DNA from: Brooklawnia sp937867175
GTDB lineage: Bacteria; Actinomycetota; Actinomycetes; Propionibacteriales; Propionibacteriaceae
DNA: 64,000 nucleotides
Direction of reading: 5' to 3'
Assembly: GCA_036821905.1 (NCBI GenBank)
Contig: DAISIR010000003.1
Location: 1-64,000, forward strand
The notes under the pieces are model-generated. The model did no database searches. It was not told the origin of the DNA and saw nothing but the letters and a program-made list of their open reading frames with translations. The position numbers and the translations under genes are program-made. Shown one piece after another: positions 34,494 through 43,516 of the stretch. Each line of letters begins with the position of its first letter. Position 1 is the stretch's first letter.

Positions 34494-35381
34494 TCAACCC
34501 GCCAACAACTCCCGGGCCACCGCCAGCCCCAATGCCTCGGCCTCGGCGCTCGTGGTCACCCGCACCTGACGGGAACTGCGCGCATAGTCGATACCGCGAT
34601 GGTCGGATAGTTCGGCGAGCAGTTCGAGTTCGTCGGCCCCCCGCCAAGCCGCGTAGGCCCCGACCGCCGTGGTGCAGGCTGCCTCAACACCGGCGAGGAC
34701 CGCCCGCTCGGCGGTCACGGCCAGCCGCGTGGCATCGTCGTCCAGGCTTGCCAAAACACTCTCAAGAGCTCCGACCCGGCATTCGACCGCCAAGGCCCCT
34801 TGGGCGGGGGCGGGTACGCACACGTCGGGGTCGAGCAACTCGGAGATCGCGTCGCCGCGTCCCAGGCGTTGCAGGCCGGCCGCGGCGAGCACGACGGCGT
34901 CCACCTGTCCGTCGTCCACCTTGCGCAGCCGGGTGTCAACATTTCCTCTGACGGGCACGATCTGCAGGTCCGGCCGGACGCGCCGCAGTCCGGCGGCCCG
35001 TCGGGGACTGGAGGTGCCGATCCGTGCCCCCTGCGGCAGCCCCGCCAGCGTCAATCCGTCGCGCGCGCAAAGCGCATCTCGGGCGTCGGCGCGCGCCGGG
35101 ATCGCCGCCACCACCAACCCCGCCAACGGTGCGCTTGGCAGATCCTTGAATGAATGCACCACCAGGTCGACCTCAGCCGCCTCCAGCGCGTCCCGCAGGG
35201 TGGCGACGAAGGCACCGGGACGCGGCGGCGCATCCAACGGAATCGTCACGTCATCTCCTTCAGCCCTGATCACCACCAGTTCGACCTGCCGGCCGGTGAC
35301 CGCGGTCAAGGCGGCGGCGACCAGACCCGACTGGGTTCGTGCCAACGCCGACCCGCGGGTACCCAGCCGTAGCGCGATCAT
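34494..35381 (-). CDS. hemC: Hydroxymethylbilane synthase
   Basis: A 295-residue enzyme polymerising four porphobilinogens. Motifs: MIALRLGTRGSALARTQS (N-terminal), VVHSFKDLP, RIGTSSPRRAAGLRRVRPDL, GNVDTRLRKVDDGQVDAVVLAAAGL, and the cysteine that carries the dipyrromethane cofactor in VEAACTTAVGAYA. Normal length. It overlaps the hemA stop by 4 bp. Confidence 0.96.
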   Translation of the reverse strand: MIALRLGTRGSALARTQSGLVAAALTAVTGRQVELVVIRAEGDDVTIPLDAPPRPGAFVATLRDALEAAEVDLVVHSFKDLPSAPLAGLVVAAIPARADARDALCARDGLTLAGLPQGARIGTSSPRRAAGLRRVRPDLQIVPVRGNVDTRLRKVDDGQVDAVVLAAAGLQRLGRGDAISELLDPDVCVPAPAQGALAVECRVGALESVLASLDDDATRLAVTAERAVLAGVEAACTTAVGAYAAWRGADELELLAELSDHRGIDYARSSRQVRVTTSAEAEALGLAVARELLAG

Positions 35382-36598
35382 GCGTCCACCTTGACCCCGA
35401 AGACCGTCTCGATCGCGCGGTTCACCTCAGCGGGGTCGCCACCACGCGCCAGCTCGGCCGCTCGCAGCGAGGGGGTGTGCAGCAGGACGCCAGCCACCCG
35501 GCGCAGCGACCGGGCGACCGCCGCAGAAACCTCAGGGGTCGCCCGCGCGGCCACCGATTTGATCTCGTTGTCGATGATCGCGTTGACGTGTTCACGCATG
35601 GCCCGCACCGCAGGATCGGCAAGCCGCCCCCGCTCGGCCTCGAGGTACTCCTCGACAGCGGCCTGCACCACCCGGTTGGCGGCAGCCAGTGTTTCGGCGT
35701 GTTCGGCTGGGGCGTGACGCCCGATCTCATCCAGGTCGATCAGGTCTATTCCGGGCACGTCGGCCAGCAAGGGGTCGACGTCGCGTCCCAAGGCTAGATC
35801 GATGATCGTCAACTGGGAGCTTCGCTCGGCAGACATCGCGACGAACTGCTCCGAAGTCAAGGCGCGGCGGCCAAGTCCACTGCACGAGACGACGGCCGCG
35901 ACCGCGCCGATAGTCGCAGGCAACTGCCGATCGGTGATCGCAGTCACCTCATGTGAGCGAGCGAATGCCTGGGCCCGTCCCGAGCCGGAATAGACCAAGA
36001 TCCGCGCACCGCGCTTGGTCAGATCGGCGGTGACGGCGCCTGCGTAACTGCCCGTGCCCAACAGCAGGACCGTGCGGTCGGCTAGTGGCCCCTGCCTCTC
36101 CTCGGACAGGTCGAGGGCGACGGTGGCCAGATTGCGTCCGACCGAACCCAGCGAGGTGCTGGCCGCGATCTGCTTGGCGGTGCTCAGCGCCAACTGGAAC
36201 AAGCGCCGCAACGCCGGGCTGATCTGGTCGTGGCTGGCGTTCAGCGCCTGCCGAACCTGCCCGACGATCTCTGGCTCACCGACCACCATCGATTCGAGGC
36301 CAGAAGCAACCCGCAGCAAGTGCTCCACGGCATTGCGCGCCGCCAGCGGATCGACGAGTTCCAGCAACTCACCGGCACCCGCCTCATTCAACAACCGACT
36401 CGCCTGGCGCTTGGTGGAATGGAACTGATCGGTGTCGATGTAAAGCTCGTAGCGGTTACAGGTGGCCAGTTCGATCGCCCCATGGACGCCCGGCAAGGCG
36501 CGCAACTCGTCGAGCGCCTGCTTACCGCAGGCAGCGAATCGGATCAGTTGGTCAGCGCTGGCCTGATGGTGGCTGACTCCGATGGCAAGAACCGGCAC
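35378..36598 (-). CDS. hemA: Glutamyl-tRNA reductase
   Basis: A 406-residue enzyme reducing glutamyl-tRNA to glutamate-1-semialdehyde, the first step of the C5 tetrapyrrole route. Visible: VPVLAIGVSHHQASADQLIRFA, the catalytic cysteine in IELATCNRYELYI, LLRVASGLESMVVGEPEIVGQVRQA, and the NADPH-binding VLLLGTGSYAGAVTADL (usually GAGxxG). GTG 36598 places the start where the family begins; an in-frame ATG 20 codons up has no family-like sequence. First gene of the hem operon, divergent from the cobalamin riboswitch. Confidence 0.94.
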   Translation of the reverse strand: MPVLAIGVSHHQASADQLIRFAACGKQALDELRALPGVHGAIELATCNRYELYIDTDQFHSTKRQASRLLNEAGAGELLELVDPLAARNAVEHLLRVASGLESMVVGEPEIVGQVRQALNASHDQISPALRRLFQLALSTAKQIAASTSLGSVGRNLATVALDLSEERQGPLADRTVLLLGTGSYAGAVTADLTKRGARILVYSGSGRAQAFARSHEVTAITDRQLPATIGAVAAVVSCSGLGRRALTSEQFVAMSAERSSQLTIIDLALGRDVDPLLADVPGIDLIDLDEIGRHAPAEHAETLAAANRVVQAAVEEYLEAERGRLADPAVRAMREHVNAIIDNEIKSVAARATPEVSAAVARSLRRVAGVLLHTPSLRAAELARGGDPAEVNRAIETVFGVKVDA

Positions 36599-36664
36599 GC
36601 GCCCCAGCGTAGCTCCCAAAGGCTCAGCCGTTGAGTGCCCACCACTGCCGAATGCCAACCGCTA

Positions 36665-36836
36665 TGCTGATCCAGCCGACCGCGTGGTCGGCGGTGAGGT
36701 GCCACGCGAAGTCGGTGCGATTCCGACGCTGTCCCGCAACGGTGGTTCCTGAGCGCAACTGCTTGGGACGAGCCCGGTCGACTGGCGCCCCGCACCCTGC
36801 GAGGGGCCCTCGGCAGAAGGGCCGCAAGGAGGCCAA
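36665..36836 (+). promoter_or_regulatory. Cobalamin riboswitch ahead of cbiL
   Basis: The conserved core at 36709-36743 (GAAGTCGGTGCGATTCCGAC then GCTGTCCCGCAACGGT) and the downstream box with GAGCCCGGTCGACTGGCGCC match the Rfam cobalamin aptamer pattern. A hairpin GGCCCT-CGGCAG-AAGGGCC (36805-36823) ends three bases before the AAGGAGG site of cbiL, so B12 binding probably represses translation by sequestering the ribosome-binding site. The outer borders are approximate. Confidence 0.9.
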
Positions 36837-36837
36837 G

Positions 36838-37587
36838 TTGAGCCAACCCGACCATCGCCCCTGCCTGCTCGGCATCGGGGTCGGCCCCGGAGATCCCGAG
36901 CTGGTCACGGTCAAGGCCGTTCGTGCGTTGCTGAGCTGCGACGTCATCCTGGTGCCGGCGACCGAAGCGAGTGGCGACGATCCCGGGCGCGCCGAAGCGA
37001 TCGTGGCGTCCGCCTGCCCCGAAACCGCCGATCGTTTGAAGCGTGTCCCGTTCTCGATGGCAGACCGCACTGGCGTAACGAAACGTCGTGCCGCCGCCTG
37101 GCAGTTGGCCGCCGCTGCTGCCGTCCGGGCGTTCGAGGCCGGAGCCACCCGTGTGGGTTTCGCCACCATCGGTGACCCGTCGGTCTACTCCACTTTCAGC
37201 TACCTTGCCGCCGGCGTCCGCGATCAGGTGCCCGAGATTGAGGTTGAGGTGATCCCCGGCATCACCGCGATGCAGGCGCTGGCCGCCGCCAGCCGCACCC
37301 CGCTGGTCGAGGGCGACGAAGTACTGGCCCTTGTACCGCTCAAGCACAGCATCGCGAACCTCGTCGAGGTCGCCCAGTATGTCGATACCTGCGTGGTCTA
37401 CAAGGCCGGACGCCACCTCGGCGCGCTGCAGGACTATCTCGGGACGATCGATCAGGACGCCACCGCCGGTATCGACATCGGGATGCCCGGCGAGCGAATC
37501 GTCCCGGTCAGCGAACTGGACGAGGCGCCCTACTTCACCAGCGTGCTGATTGCACCCCAGCGGGGCAAGACGGGGGAAAGGCTGTGA
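36838..37587 (+). CDS. cbiL: Precorrin-2/cobalt-factor II C20-methyltransferase
   Basis: A 249-residue SAM-dependent methyltransferase of the tetrapyrrole methylase fold: LLGIGVGPGDPELVTVKAV at the N-terminus, FATIGDPSVYSTFSYLA and VEVIPGITAMQALAAASRTPL. The start is TTG 36838, five bases after AAGGAGG directly downstream of the riboswitch; in-frame codons further upstream lie in the aptamer. First gene of an overlapping five-gene cbi operon. Confidence 0.93.
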   Translation: MSQPDHRPCLLGIGVGPGDPELVTVKAVRALLSCDVILVPATEASGDDPGRAEAIVASACPETADRLKRVPFSMADRTGVTKRRAAAWQLAAAAAVRAFEAGATRVGFATIGDPSVYSTFSYLAAGVRDQVPEIEVEVIPGITAMQALAAASRTPLVEGDEVLALVPLKHSIANLVEVAQYVDTCVVYKAGRHLGALQDYLGTIDQDATAGIDIGMPGERIVPVSELDEAPYFTSVLIAPQRGKTGERL

Positions 37588-38435
37588 GCGTCCCGACCGC
37601 CCAAGGCAAGGTGGTCTTCGTCGGGGCCGGGCCGGGGGCGCCCGACTTGATCACCGTGCGTGGCTCGCGGGTGATCGCCGCCGCCGACATCGTCATCTGG
37701 GCGTCCTCGCTGGTCGCCCCCGAGATCGTGGCCGGCCACAAACCGGGCGCTGTGCTGGTCGACTCGGCGTCGGCGTCCCTGGAGGACATCACCCCGCTGT
37801 ATGAACGCGCCCGCGACGAGGGCCTGCTGGTCGCGCGCGTCCACACCGGAGACCCGGCGATCTATGGGGCGACCGCGGAGCAGCGCCAACTGTGTGACCG
37901 GCTGGGAATCGCGTACGAGTCGATCCCGGGGGTTTCCGCCTTCTCAGCCTGTGCGGCGGCCGCCGAGGTAGAGATCACCCTGCCCGAGGTGGCCCAGTCG
38001 CTGATCCTCACCCGGCTGGAGGGGGGCCGCACCCCCATGCCACCCAAGGAATCGGTGCGCGAGTTCGCCCGGCACGGCACCACGATGGCGCTGTACCTGT
38101 CGGCAGCGCGCAACAAGGTGCTACAGGACGAGCTGCTGGCCGGCGGTTACCCGCCTGATACCCCGGTCATCATCGGTCATCGGGTTAGCTGGCCCGACCA
38201 GGTGCTGCTGCGCTGCCGGCTCGACGAGTTGTCGGCGACCATGAAAGACCACAAGTTCTGGAAGCACACCGTGATCCTGGTCGGCCCGGCGTTGGCCGCC
38301 ACACCGATGGTCAAGCGCTCACACCTCTACCACCCGGGGTTCCGGCACGAATACCGCGGCGCAGACCCGGACGCAGCACTGGCACTGGCCGAGCATGGCG
38401 CGGTCGTCGACGAAAACCGAGCGGCCACATCATGA
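37584..38435 (+). CDS. cbiF: Precorrin-4/cobalt-precorrin-4 C11-methyltransferase
   Basis: A 283-residue tetrapyrrole methylase: VVFVGAGPGAPDLITVRG, VHTGDPAIYGATAEQ, YESIPGVSAFSACAAAAEVEITLPEVAQSLILTR and PPKESVREFARHGTTMALYLSA are CobM/CbiF signatures. It transfers a methyl from SAM to C11 of the ring. The GTG start overlaps the cbiL stop by 4 bp. The C-terminus has about 20 extra residues with no clear function. Confidence 0.94.
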   Translation: MSVPTAQGKVVFVGAGPGAPDLITVRGSRVIAAADIVIWASSLVAPEIVAGHKPGAVLVDSASASLEDITPLYERARDEGLLVARVHTGDPAIYGATAEQRQLCDRLGIAYESIPGVSAFSACAAAAEVEITLPEVAQSLILTRLEGGRTPMPPKESVREFARHGTTMALYLSAARNKVLQDELLAGGYPPDTPVIIGHRVSWPDQVLLRCRLDELSATMKDHKFWKHTVILVGPALAATPMVKRSHLYHPGFRHEYRGADPDAALALAEHGAVVDENRAATS

Positions 38436-39100
38436 TTACCGTCTACGGCTACGCCGGCGAACCCAGCGGGCAGCTACGGGACGCGGTCGCTTCCGCCGCG
38501 CTGGTGGTGGGTGGCCAACGCCACCTCGACGCCCTGGCAGTGCCCACCCACCTGCGCATCGTGCTGGGACGCATCGGTCCGGCAGTGGAGGCCCTCGCCG
38601 CGCTCGATCCGGCCCTGTCGGCGGTGGTCATCGCGTCGGGTGATCCACTCTTCTACGGGGTGGTGCGGCGCATCCGCACCGCAGGGTTGAAATGCCGCGT
38701 CGTCCCGACCGTGACCTCGCTGCAACTCGCCTTCGCCGCGGTCGCGCTGCCCTGGGACGACGCCCTGCTGGTCTCCGCGCACGGCAACGACCCGGCACCG
38801 GCGCTGGCGGCCTGCCGCGTCCACCCCAAGGTCGGATTGCTCACCGACCCCACGGTCGGGCTGCCGCAGATCGTCGCGGCCACCGCCGGGCTCGGCCGCA
38901 CCTATGTGCTGGCCGAGCGTCTAGGTGAGCCCGATGAGCGCGTCCGTGTCCTGACTGAGCAGGACGCGGCGGCGATCGGTGAGATCGTCCAACCCAATGT
39001 CGTCCTGGTGCTCGCCCATCACCCCGACGACCCAGCCGCCCTTGGCGAACAGGCACCCATCGCCGGTGGTGTCCGGCCCACTCAACAGGAGCTGTCATGA
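38432..39100 (+). CDS. cbiE: Cobalt-precorrin-7 C5-methyltransferase
   Basis: A 222-residue protein matching the CbiE half of CobL: SAALVVGGQRHLDAL, VVIASGDPLFYGVVRRI and VPTVTSLQLAFAAVALPWDDALLVSAHG. In many bacteria CbiE and CbiT are fused or adjacent; here the CbiT partner is encoded separately at 53173-53775. The ATG overlaps the cbiF stop by 4 bp. Confidence 0.92.
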   Translation: MITVYGYAGEPSGQLRDAVASAALVVGGQRHLDALAVPTHLRIVLGRIGPAVEALAALDPALSAVVIASGDPLFYGVVRRIRTAGLKCRVVPTVTSLQLAFAAVALPWDDALLVSAHGNDPAPALAACRVHPKVGLLTDPTVGLPQIVAATAGLGRTYVLAERLGEPDERVRVLTEQDAAAIGEIVQPNVVLVLAHHPDDPAALGEQAPIAGGVRPTQQELS

Positions 39101-40857
39101 CCGAACCCGTCATCGGCCAAGTGGCCTCCGCCCCAGCCAGCCTGACCCGTGCCGACGCGATCGACGCGATCGTCGGGCCCACGCGTCGCTACTCCGGGCC
39201 CGCCGGCGAAGGCCTCCGGCAGGCCTGGCGCGAGTGCGACCTGATCATTTCCCACCTGGCTCTAGGTGCCACGACCCGGCTGATCGCCCCACTGCTGGCC
39301 GACAAGAAAACCGACCCCGGGGTTGTCGTGATCGACGAGGCCGGCAGTTTCGTCGTCCCGCTGGTGGGCGGTCACGTCGGCGGCGCCAACGATCTGGCAC
39401 GCCGGCTGGCCGAAGGACTGGGTGCCACCGCGGTGCTCACCACCGCCACCGACGCCCTCGGCCTGCCGGGGCTGGATACCCTGGGTTGGCAGACCGCCGG
39501 CGATCTGGCGCACGTCACCCGAGCGATCCTGGACAGCGACCCGGTGACGTTGGTTCGAGAACACCCCTGGCCACTGCCCGCCCTGCCCGACAACGTCACC
39601 GAACCCGGAGTGGCCCGCCTCGAACGCCGCGGCAGCCACGTGCGTGAGCTGCCACCGCCGCCCGCCCCGGTGGCCCGGGTGCTAGTGAGCGACCACTCGG
39701 CGGTGCCGGACGATCTGCCGACGGTGGTTCTGCATCCGAAGTCGCTGGTCGTCGGCATGGGCTGCAACCGGGACGCCCCGGTCGCCGCGCTGCGCGACTT
39801 GCTCGACCGAACCCTCGCTGAGGCCGGCCTGGTTGGCGCGTCGATCACCGCGTTGACCAGCGTGGACGCCAAGGCCGACGAACCCGCCCTGCAGGGCTTG
39901 GCGGCCCAGTTGGGCGTCGACCTCGTCACCTACCCGGCCGACCGGCTGGCCGGAATCGAGGTACCCAACCCCAGCCGGGCACCCGCCGCGGCGGTCGGCA
40001 CACCCAGCGTCGCCGAGGCATCCGTGCTGGCCTACGGCGCCGACTTGATCGTCGACAAACGCAAGAATCCCGACGCCACGCTCGCGATCGGACGCCTGGC
40101 GCCCCGCGGCCGGCTGGCGATCGTCGGGCTCGGGCCGGGCGCCGACGACCTGCTCACCCCACGCGCCCGGCGCGTGCTGGCAGATTCGGCGGTGGTGATC
40201 GGCTACCGGCCCTACGTGACGCAGATCAACCACCTGCTGCGCCCGGGCACCGAGATCGTGGCGACCGGCATGGGCACCGAGGAGATGCGCACCGGGCTGG
40301 GCATCGAGAAGGCTCGCGAGGGACGCGCCGTCGCGATCGTCTGCTCCGGCGACCCGGCGATCTACGCGATGGCGTCCCCCACCTTGGAGCAGGGCACCGA
40401 AGGCATCGACGTACAGATTGTGCCCGGGGTGACCGCCGAGCTGGCGGCGTCGGCCATCCTGGGCGCCCCACTCGGCCATGACCACGCCACCATCTCGCTG
40501 TCCGACTTGCATACCCCATGGGATGTCATAGAACGCCGGCTGCAGGCGATCGCCGAAGGCGATTTCGTGGTCGCGCTCTACAACCCGCGGAGCCGCAAGC
40601 GGACCATGCATCTGCCGCGGGCGTTGGAGATCCTGGGTGCGCGCCGGCCACCCGAAACACCGGTCGCAGTGGTGCAGGACGCCACCCGACCCGGCGAGAA
40701 CTTTCGGGTGGCACCCATTTCGGTATTCGACCCGGAGTGGGTCGACATGCACTCGATCGTGATCGTGGGCTCTTCGACCACCCGCATGGTGCCCACCGGG
40801 ATGGGTGCCGAGGTGATGGTCACCCCGCGCGACTACAAGTGGTTGGAGGAACGATGA
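39097..40857 (+). CDS. cbiGH: CbiG-CbiH fusion: cobalt-precorrin-5A hydrolase / C17-methyltransferase
   Basis: A 586-residue fusion. Residues ~1-330 are CbiG (GPTRRYSGPAGEGLRQAW, VVVIDEAGSFVVPLVGGHVGGANDLARRLA, and the C-terminal VVGMGCNRDAPVAALRDLL ... SVDAKADEPAL). CbiG opens the ring lactone of cobalt-precorrin-5A and releases acetaldehyde. Residues ~336-586 are CbiH/CobJ (LAIVGLGPGADDLLTPRA, VCSGDPAIYAMASP, VQIVPGVTAELAASAILGAPLGHD, LYNPRSRKRTMHLPRAL), which methylates C17 and contracts the ring. Joining consecutive steps fits substrate channelling. Overlaps cbiE by 4 bp. Confidence 0.94.
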   Translation: MTEPVIGQVASAPASLTRADAIDAIVGPTRRYSGPAGEGLRQAWRECDLIISHLALGATTRLIAPLLADKKTDPGVVVIDEAGSFVVPLVGGHVGGANDLARRLAEGLGATAVLTTATDALGLPGLDTLGWQTAGDLAHVTRAILDSDPVTLVREHPWPLPALPDNVTEPGVARLERRGSHVRELPPPPAPVARVLVSDHSAVPDDLPTVVLHPKSLVVGMGCNRDAPVAALRDLLDRTLAEAGLVGASITALTSVDAKADEPALQGLAAQLGVDLVTYPADRLAGIEVPNPSRAPAAAVGTPSVAEASVLAYGADLIVDKRKNPDATLAIGRLAPRGRLAIVGLGPGADDLLTPRARRVLADSAVVIGYRPYVTQINHLLRPGTEIVATGMGTEEMRTGLGIEKAREGRAVAIVCSGDPAIYAMASPTLEQGTEGIDVQIVPGVTAELAASAILGAPLGHDHATISLSDLHTPWDVIERRLQAIAEGDFVVALYNPRSRKRTMHLPRALEILGARRPPETPVAVVQDATRPGENFRVAPISVFDPEWVDMHSIVIVGSSTTRMVPTGMGAEVMVTPRDYKWLEER

Positions 40858-42056
40858 CAGCGTTAGTGATCGCGGCACACGGCACCAGGTTGCCGGAGGG
40901 TCAACAGGCTTGCCGCGAGTTGGTGGATCGGGTCCGGGCCATGCTGCCCGGGGTGCGCGTGCTGGATGCTTATGTGGAACTGGACGAGCCTGCCATCTCG
41001 GTGGCGGTCACCGACGCGCTGGAGACCGACCCGGCCAGGCATGCGGTGGTGGTGCCGCTGATGATCGGCACCGGCGGGCATGTCCGCGAGGACATCCCGA
41101 ACGCAATCGCCGCCGGCAAGCAGGAACTGTCCGGCGGCACGGTGACCTACACCGCCCATCTGGGCCCCGACCCACGGCTGCGGTCTGCGGCCCGGGATCG
41201 GATCTCGGCGGCGGCCGGCGATTGGCTCGCGGCCGAGACCTCGGTGGTCTTCCTGGGCCGCGGCTGTTCGCTGCCGGAAGCAAACGCCGACCACGTGCGG
41301 CTGGGGCGGATGCTGCTGGAGGAGGGCGGTTACGCCGATGTGGTGACCGGGTTCATCCAGGTCGCACAGCCCGGCCTGTCCGGTGCCCTCGATCGTGCCT
41401 ACTCCCACGGTGGCCGACAGATCGTAGTCATGCCGCACTACCTGTTCCCAGGCCGGCTGCAACGCTGGGCGCAACAGCAGGCCGCCGACTGGGCGAGTCG
41501 GCACCCGGACGCCGAGGTGCGCGTCGCCGAAGTGATCGGCGATTGTGACGAACTGGCCCAGGTAGTGGTCGACCGGTACCTGACCGCGGCAGCCGGCGGT
41601 GCAGCACCGCAGCTCTACCTGAGCGCGCTGGTGCTCCGCGACCGCAAGGTCGTCGTCGCCGGGGCCGGACGGGTGGCCTCCCGGCGAGTCGGCAAGCTGC
41701 TGGACGCTGGCGCCGACCTGCACGTGGTGGCGCCCGCTGCGTCCCCACAGATCAGTCAGTTGGCTACCGACGGCCTGCTGAACTGGACGCAGCGAGAGGT
41801 GACCGAGTCTGACTTGGCCGGGGCTTGGTATGCCCTGGCGCTCACGGACTCACCCGAGGTCAACGCGCAGGTCGCCGCCTGGGCAGAGCAGCGACGCACC
41901 TTCTGCGTCCGTGCTGACGATGCGGCCGGCGGCAGCGCCTGGACGCCTGCCACCGGCACCGCGGACGGCCTGATCGTGGGCGTGGTGGGAGACCGCCACC
42001 CCCATCGCTCGGCCCGGGCGCGTAGCGTGGCAGTGGCTGCGGTGCGCGAGTTGTGA
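40854..42056 (+). CDS. cbiX: CbiX-Met8/CysG fusion: sirohydrochlorin cobaltochelatase / precorrin-2 dehydrogenase
   Basis: A 400-residue fusion. Residues ~1-245 are a CbiX-type chelatase with its two halves (LVIAAHGTRLPEGQQ and MIGTGGHVREDIP, both with likely metal-binding histidines; VVMPHYLFPGRLQRW). It would insert cobalt into sirohydrochlorin, the committed step of the early-cobalt route. Residues ~252-400 are a CysG/Met8 NAD-binding domain (LVLRDRKVVVAGAGRVASRRVGKLLDAGADLHVVAP) that oxidises precorrin-2. Without the CysG methylase part, methylation depends on CobA at 53815. ATG 40854 overlaps the cbiGH stop; the longer in-frame extension upstream lies inside cbiGH. Confidence 0.93.
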   Translation: MTALVIAAHGTRLPEGQQACRELVDRVRAMLPGVRVLDAYVELDEPAISVAVTDALETDPARHAVVVPLMIGTGGHVREDIPNAIAAGKQELSGGTVTYTAHLGPDPRLRSAARDRISAAAGDWLAAETSVVFLGRGCSLPEANADHVRLGRMLLEEGGYADVVTGFIQVAQPGLSGALDRAYSHGGRQIVVMPHYLFPGRLQRWAQQQAADWASRHPDAEVRVAEVIGDCDELAQVVVDRYLTAAAGGAAPQLYLSALVLRDRKVVVAGAGRVASRRVGKLLDAGADLHVVAPAASPQISQLATDGLLNWTQREVTESDLAGAWYALALTDSPEVNAQVAAWAEQRRTFCVRADDAAGGSAWTPATGTADGLIVGVVGDRHPHRSARARSVAVAAVREL

Positions 42057-42280
42057 AGCTGGTCTTGAAACTGCTGTTGTGGGCGGGGCGATCGGGTCCC
42101 TGGCTGTTTGACTCACGCGGGCGCAACAGTCCACCCAGTTCCGGGGACATGCGCCACCGCCAGGACCGCGAGCCGGGCCAGATTGACCGCGGCCCCGGCG
42201 GCCGCGCATGTGCTAACCGTAGCGAGATGCGTCGACTCTGCGGCCCCTGACCACCTGGATCGATTTCTGCGCCCGCCCGC
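42057..42280. other. Gene-free gap, possible decayed transposase tail on the minus strand
   Basis: No convincing gene lies here. On the minus strand a short open stretch (42113-42270) ends ATVSTCAAAGAAVNLARLAVLAV, which looks like the C-terminal tail of some transposases, but it is too short to assign. The gap marks the left edge of the accessory island. Confidence 0.25.
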
Positions 42281-43516
42281 ATGGCGACGCTCCGGTATTC
42301 GCGACGCAAGCGCCACTTGTTGGGTAGGTTGCCCACTATTGGATCAGGCGGAACTCTCCAGCAAGAGATCGCAGTGTTCGGCGAGAGCGGCAGCGGAAAA
42401 ACCGTCCTGCTCTCTTCGTTCTACGGAGCGGCACAGGAGCCGCCGTTCGTGAGGAAGAGCCTGTTTCGTGTGGTGGCCGACGATTTCGGTCAAGGCGCTC
42501 GGCTGCACCAGAACTACCTCGGCATGAAAAACTCTGCGAAGCGGCCCGAAATCAACAGGTTCTCCGCGACCGCCCACTCTTTCTCGATCAAACTCAAGGA
42601 TGGGGACGCCAAGAACAACAAGGGCAAGCCTTTCGACGCGCTACGCCTCATTTGGCACGACTACCCCGGGGAGTGGTTCGAGCAGGGCGTCAGCGGGCCA
42701 GAGGAAGCGAAGCGCAGAGTCGCCACTTTCAGGTCCTTGCTGGGCTCTGACGTCGCCCTCTTACTGGTGGACGGCCAGCGTCTGTTGGACAACTCCGGAG
42801 AAGAAGAACGGTACCTGAAGTCGCTGCTTGCCAACGTCAAGAACGCGCTGCTGGCGCTAAAGGATGACCTGCTGGAGGACGGGCAACCACTCGTCGAGTT
42901 TCCCCGCATCTGGATCATGGCACTTTCAAAGGCCGACCTGCTTCCCGAGATGAACGTGTTCAACTTCAGAGACCTCGTCATCGAGAAGGCTCGTGAGGAC
43001 TTGGAAGAGCTTCGTAACGTGCTCGAAGGGCTGGTAGAAGTCAGCGAGGCACTGTCGGTGGGCGAGGACTTCATGCTGCTGTCATCAGCAAAGTTCGAGG
43101 TGGACAAGATAGAGGTTACGAAGAGGGTCGGTCTGGACCTGATCCTGCCGCTGGCTGCCACGCTCCCGTTCGAGCGGCTTGCTCGGTGGCACGAGTTGAG
43201 GGAAGTCCCCTGGAAAGTGCTGGATGGTCTCCTGATGGGAGCCGGAGCCTTCGCTGTCATGCTTGTGGGCAAGGGAAGGCGTGGTGGGATCCCTGTCAAA
43301 GCGCCCGGCCCGATAGGTGCCGTGGTCGGCATTCTCGGATTCACGGCGCTGGCAGACGCACTGAATGATGCGGCCAGACTGGGCTCCGAAAAACTCGAGG
43401 AGATCCACTCCGAAGCGCTTGCGCAGCAGCACTTCCTGACAGCCACTTTGGCGGAATTCAGGTTGAAGCTGAATGAAGCCGAGGACGAGCGGGTGCTGAT
43501 CAGGAGCTTCGGATGA
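42281..43516 (+). CDS. TRAFAC-type (double-GTPase-like) P-loop GTPase
   Basis: A 411-residue protein with a Walker A motif EIAVFGESGSGKTVLLSSFYG (residues ~30-50), a G3-like IWHDYPGEWF (~125-135), DVALLLVDGQRLL, and an SKAD G4 motif in WIMALSKADLLPE. Two hydrophobic segments near 315-360 (LLMGAGAFAVMLVG, AVVGILGFTALADAL) suggest membrane association. It resembles the Double-GTPase (DO-GTPase) group reported from bacterial conflict-type systems; the function is unknown. No clear ribosome-binding site precedes ATG 42281, so the start is uncertain. It overlaps the next small gene by 4 bp. Confidence 0.7.
   Translation: MATLRYSRRKRHLLGRLPTIGSGGTLQQEIAVFGESGSGKTVLLSSFYGAAQEPPFVRKSLFRVVADDFGQGARLHQNYLGMKNSAKRPEINRFSATAHSFSIKLKDGDAKNNKGKPFDALRLIWHDYPGEWFEQGVSGPEEAKRRVATFRSLLGSDVALLLVDGQRLLDNSGEEERYLKSLLANVKNALLALKDDLLEDGQPLVEFPRIWIMALSKADLLPEMNVFNFRDLVIEKAREDLEELRNVLEGLVEVSEALSVGEDFMLLSSAKFEVDKIEVTKRVGLDLILPLAATLPFERLARWHELREVPWKVLDGLLMGAGAFAVMLVGKGRRGGIPVKAPGPIGAVVGILGFTALADALNDAARLGSEKLEEIHSEALAQQHFLTATLAEFRLKLNEAEDERVLIRSFG

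Noticed and set aside
42113..42316. Minus-strand frame with a transposase-like tail in the gap after cbiX
   Set aside because: Too short and without a catalytic motif; listed only as a possible remnant in the gap entry.
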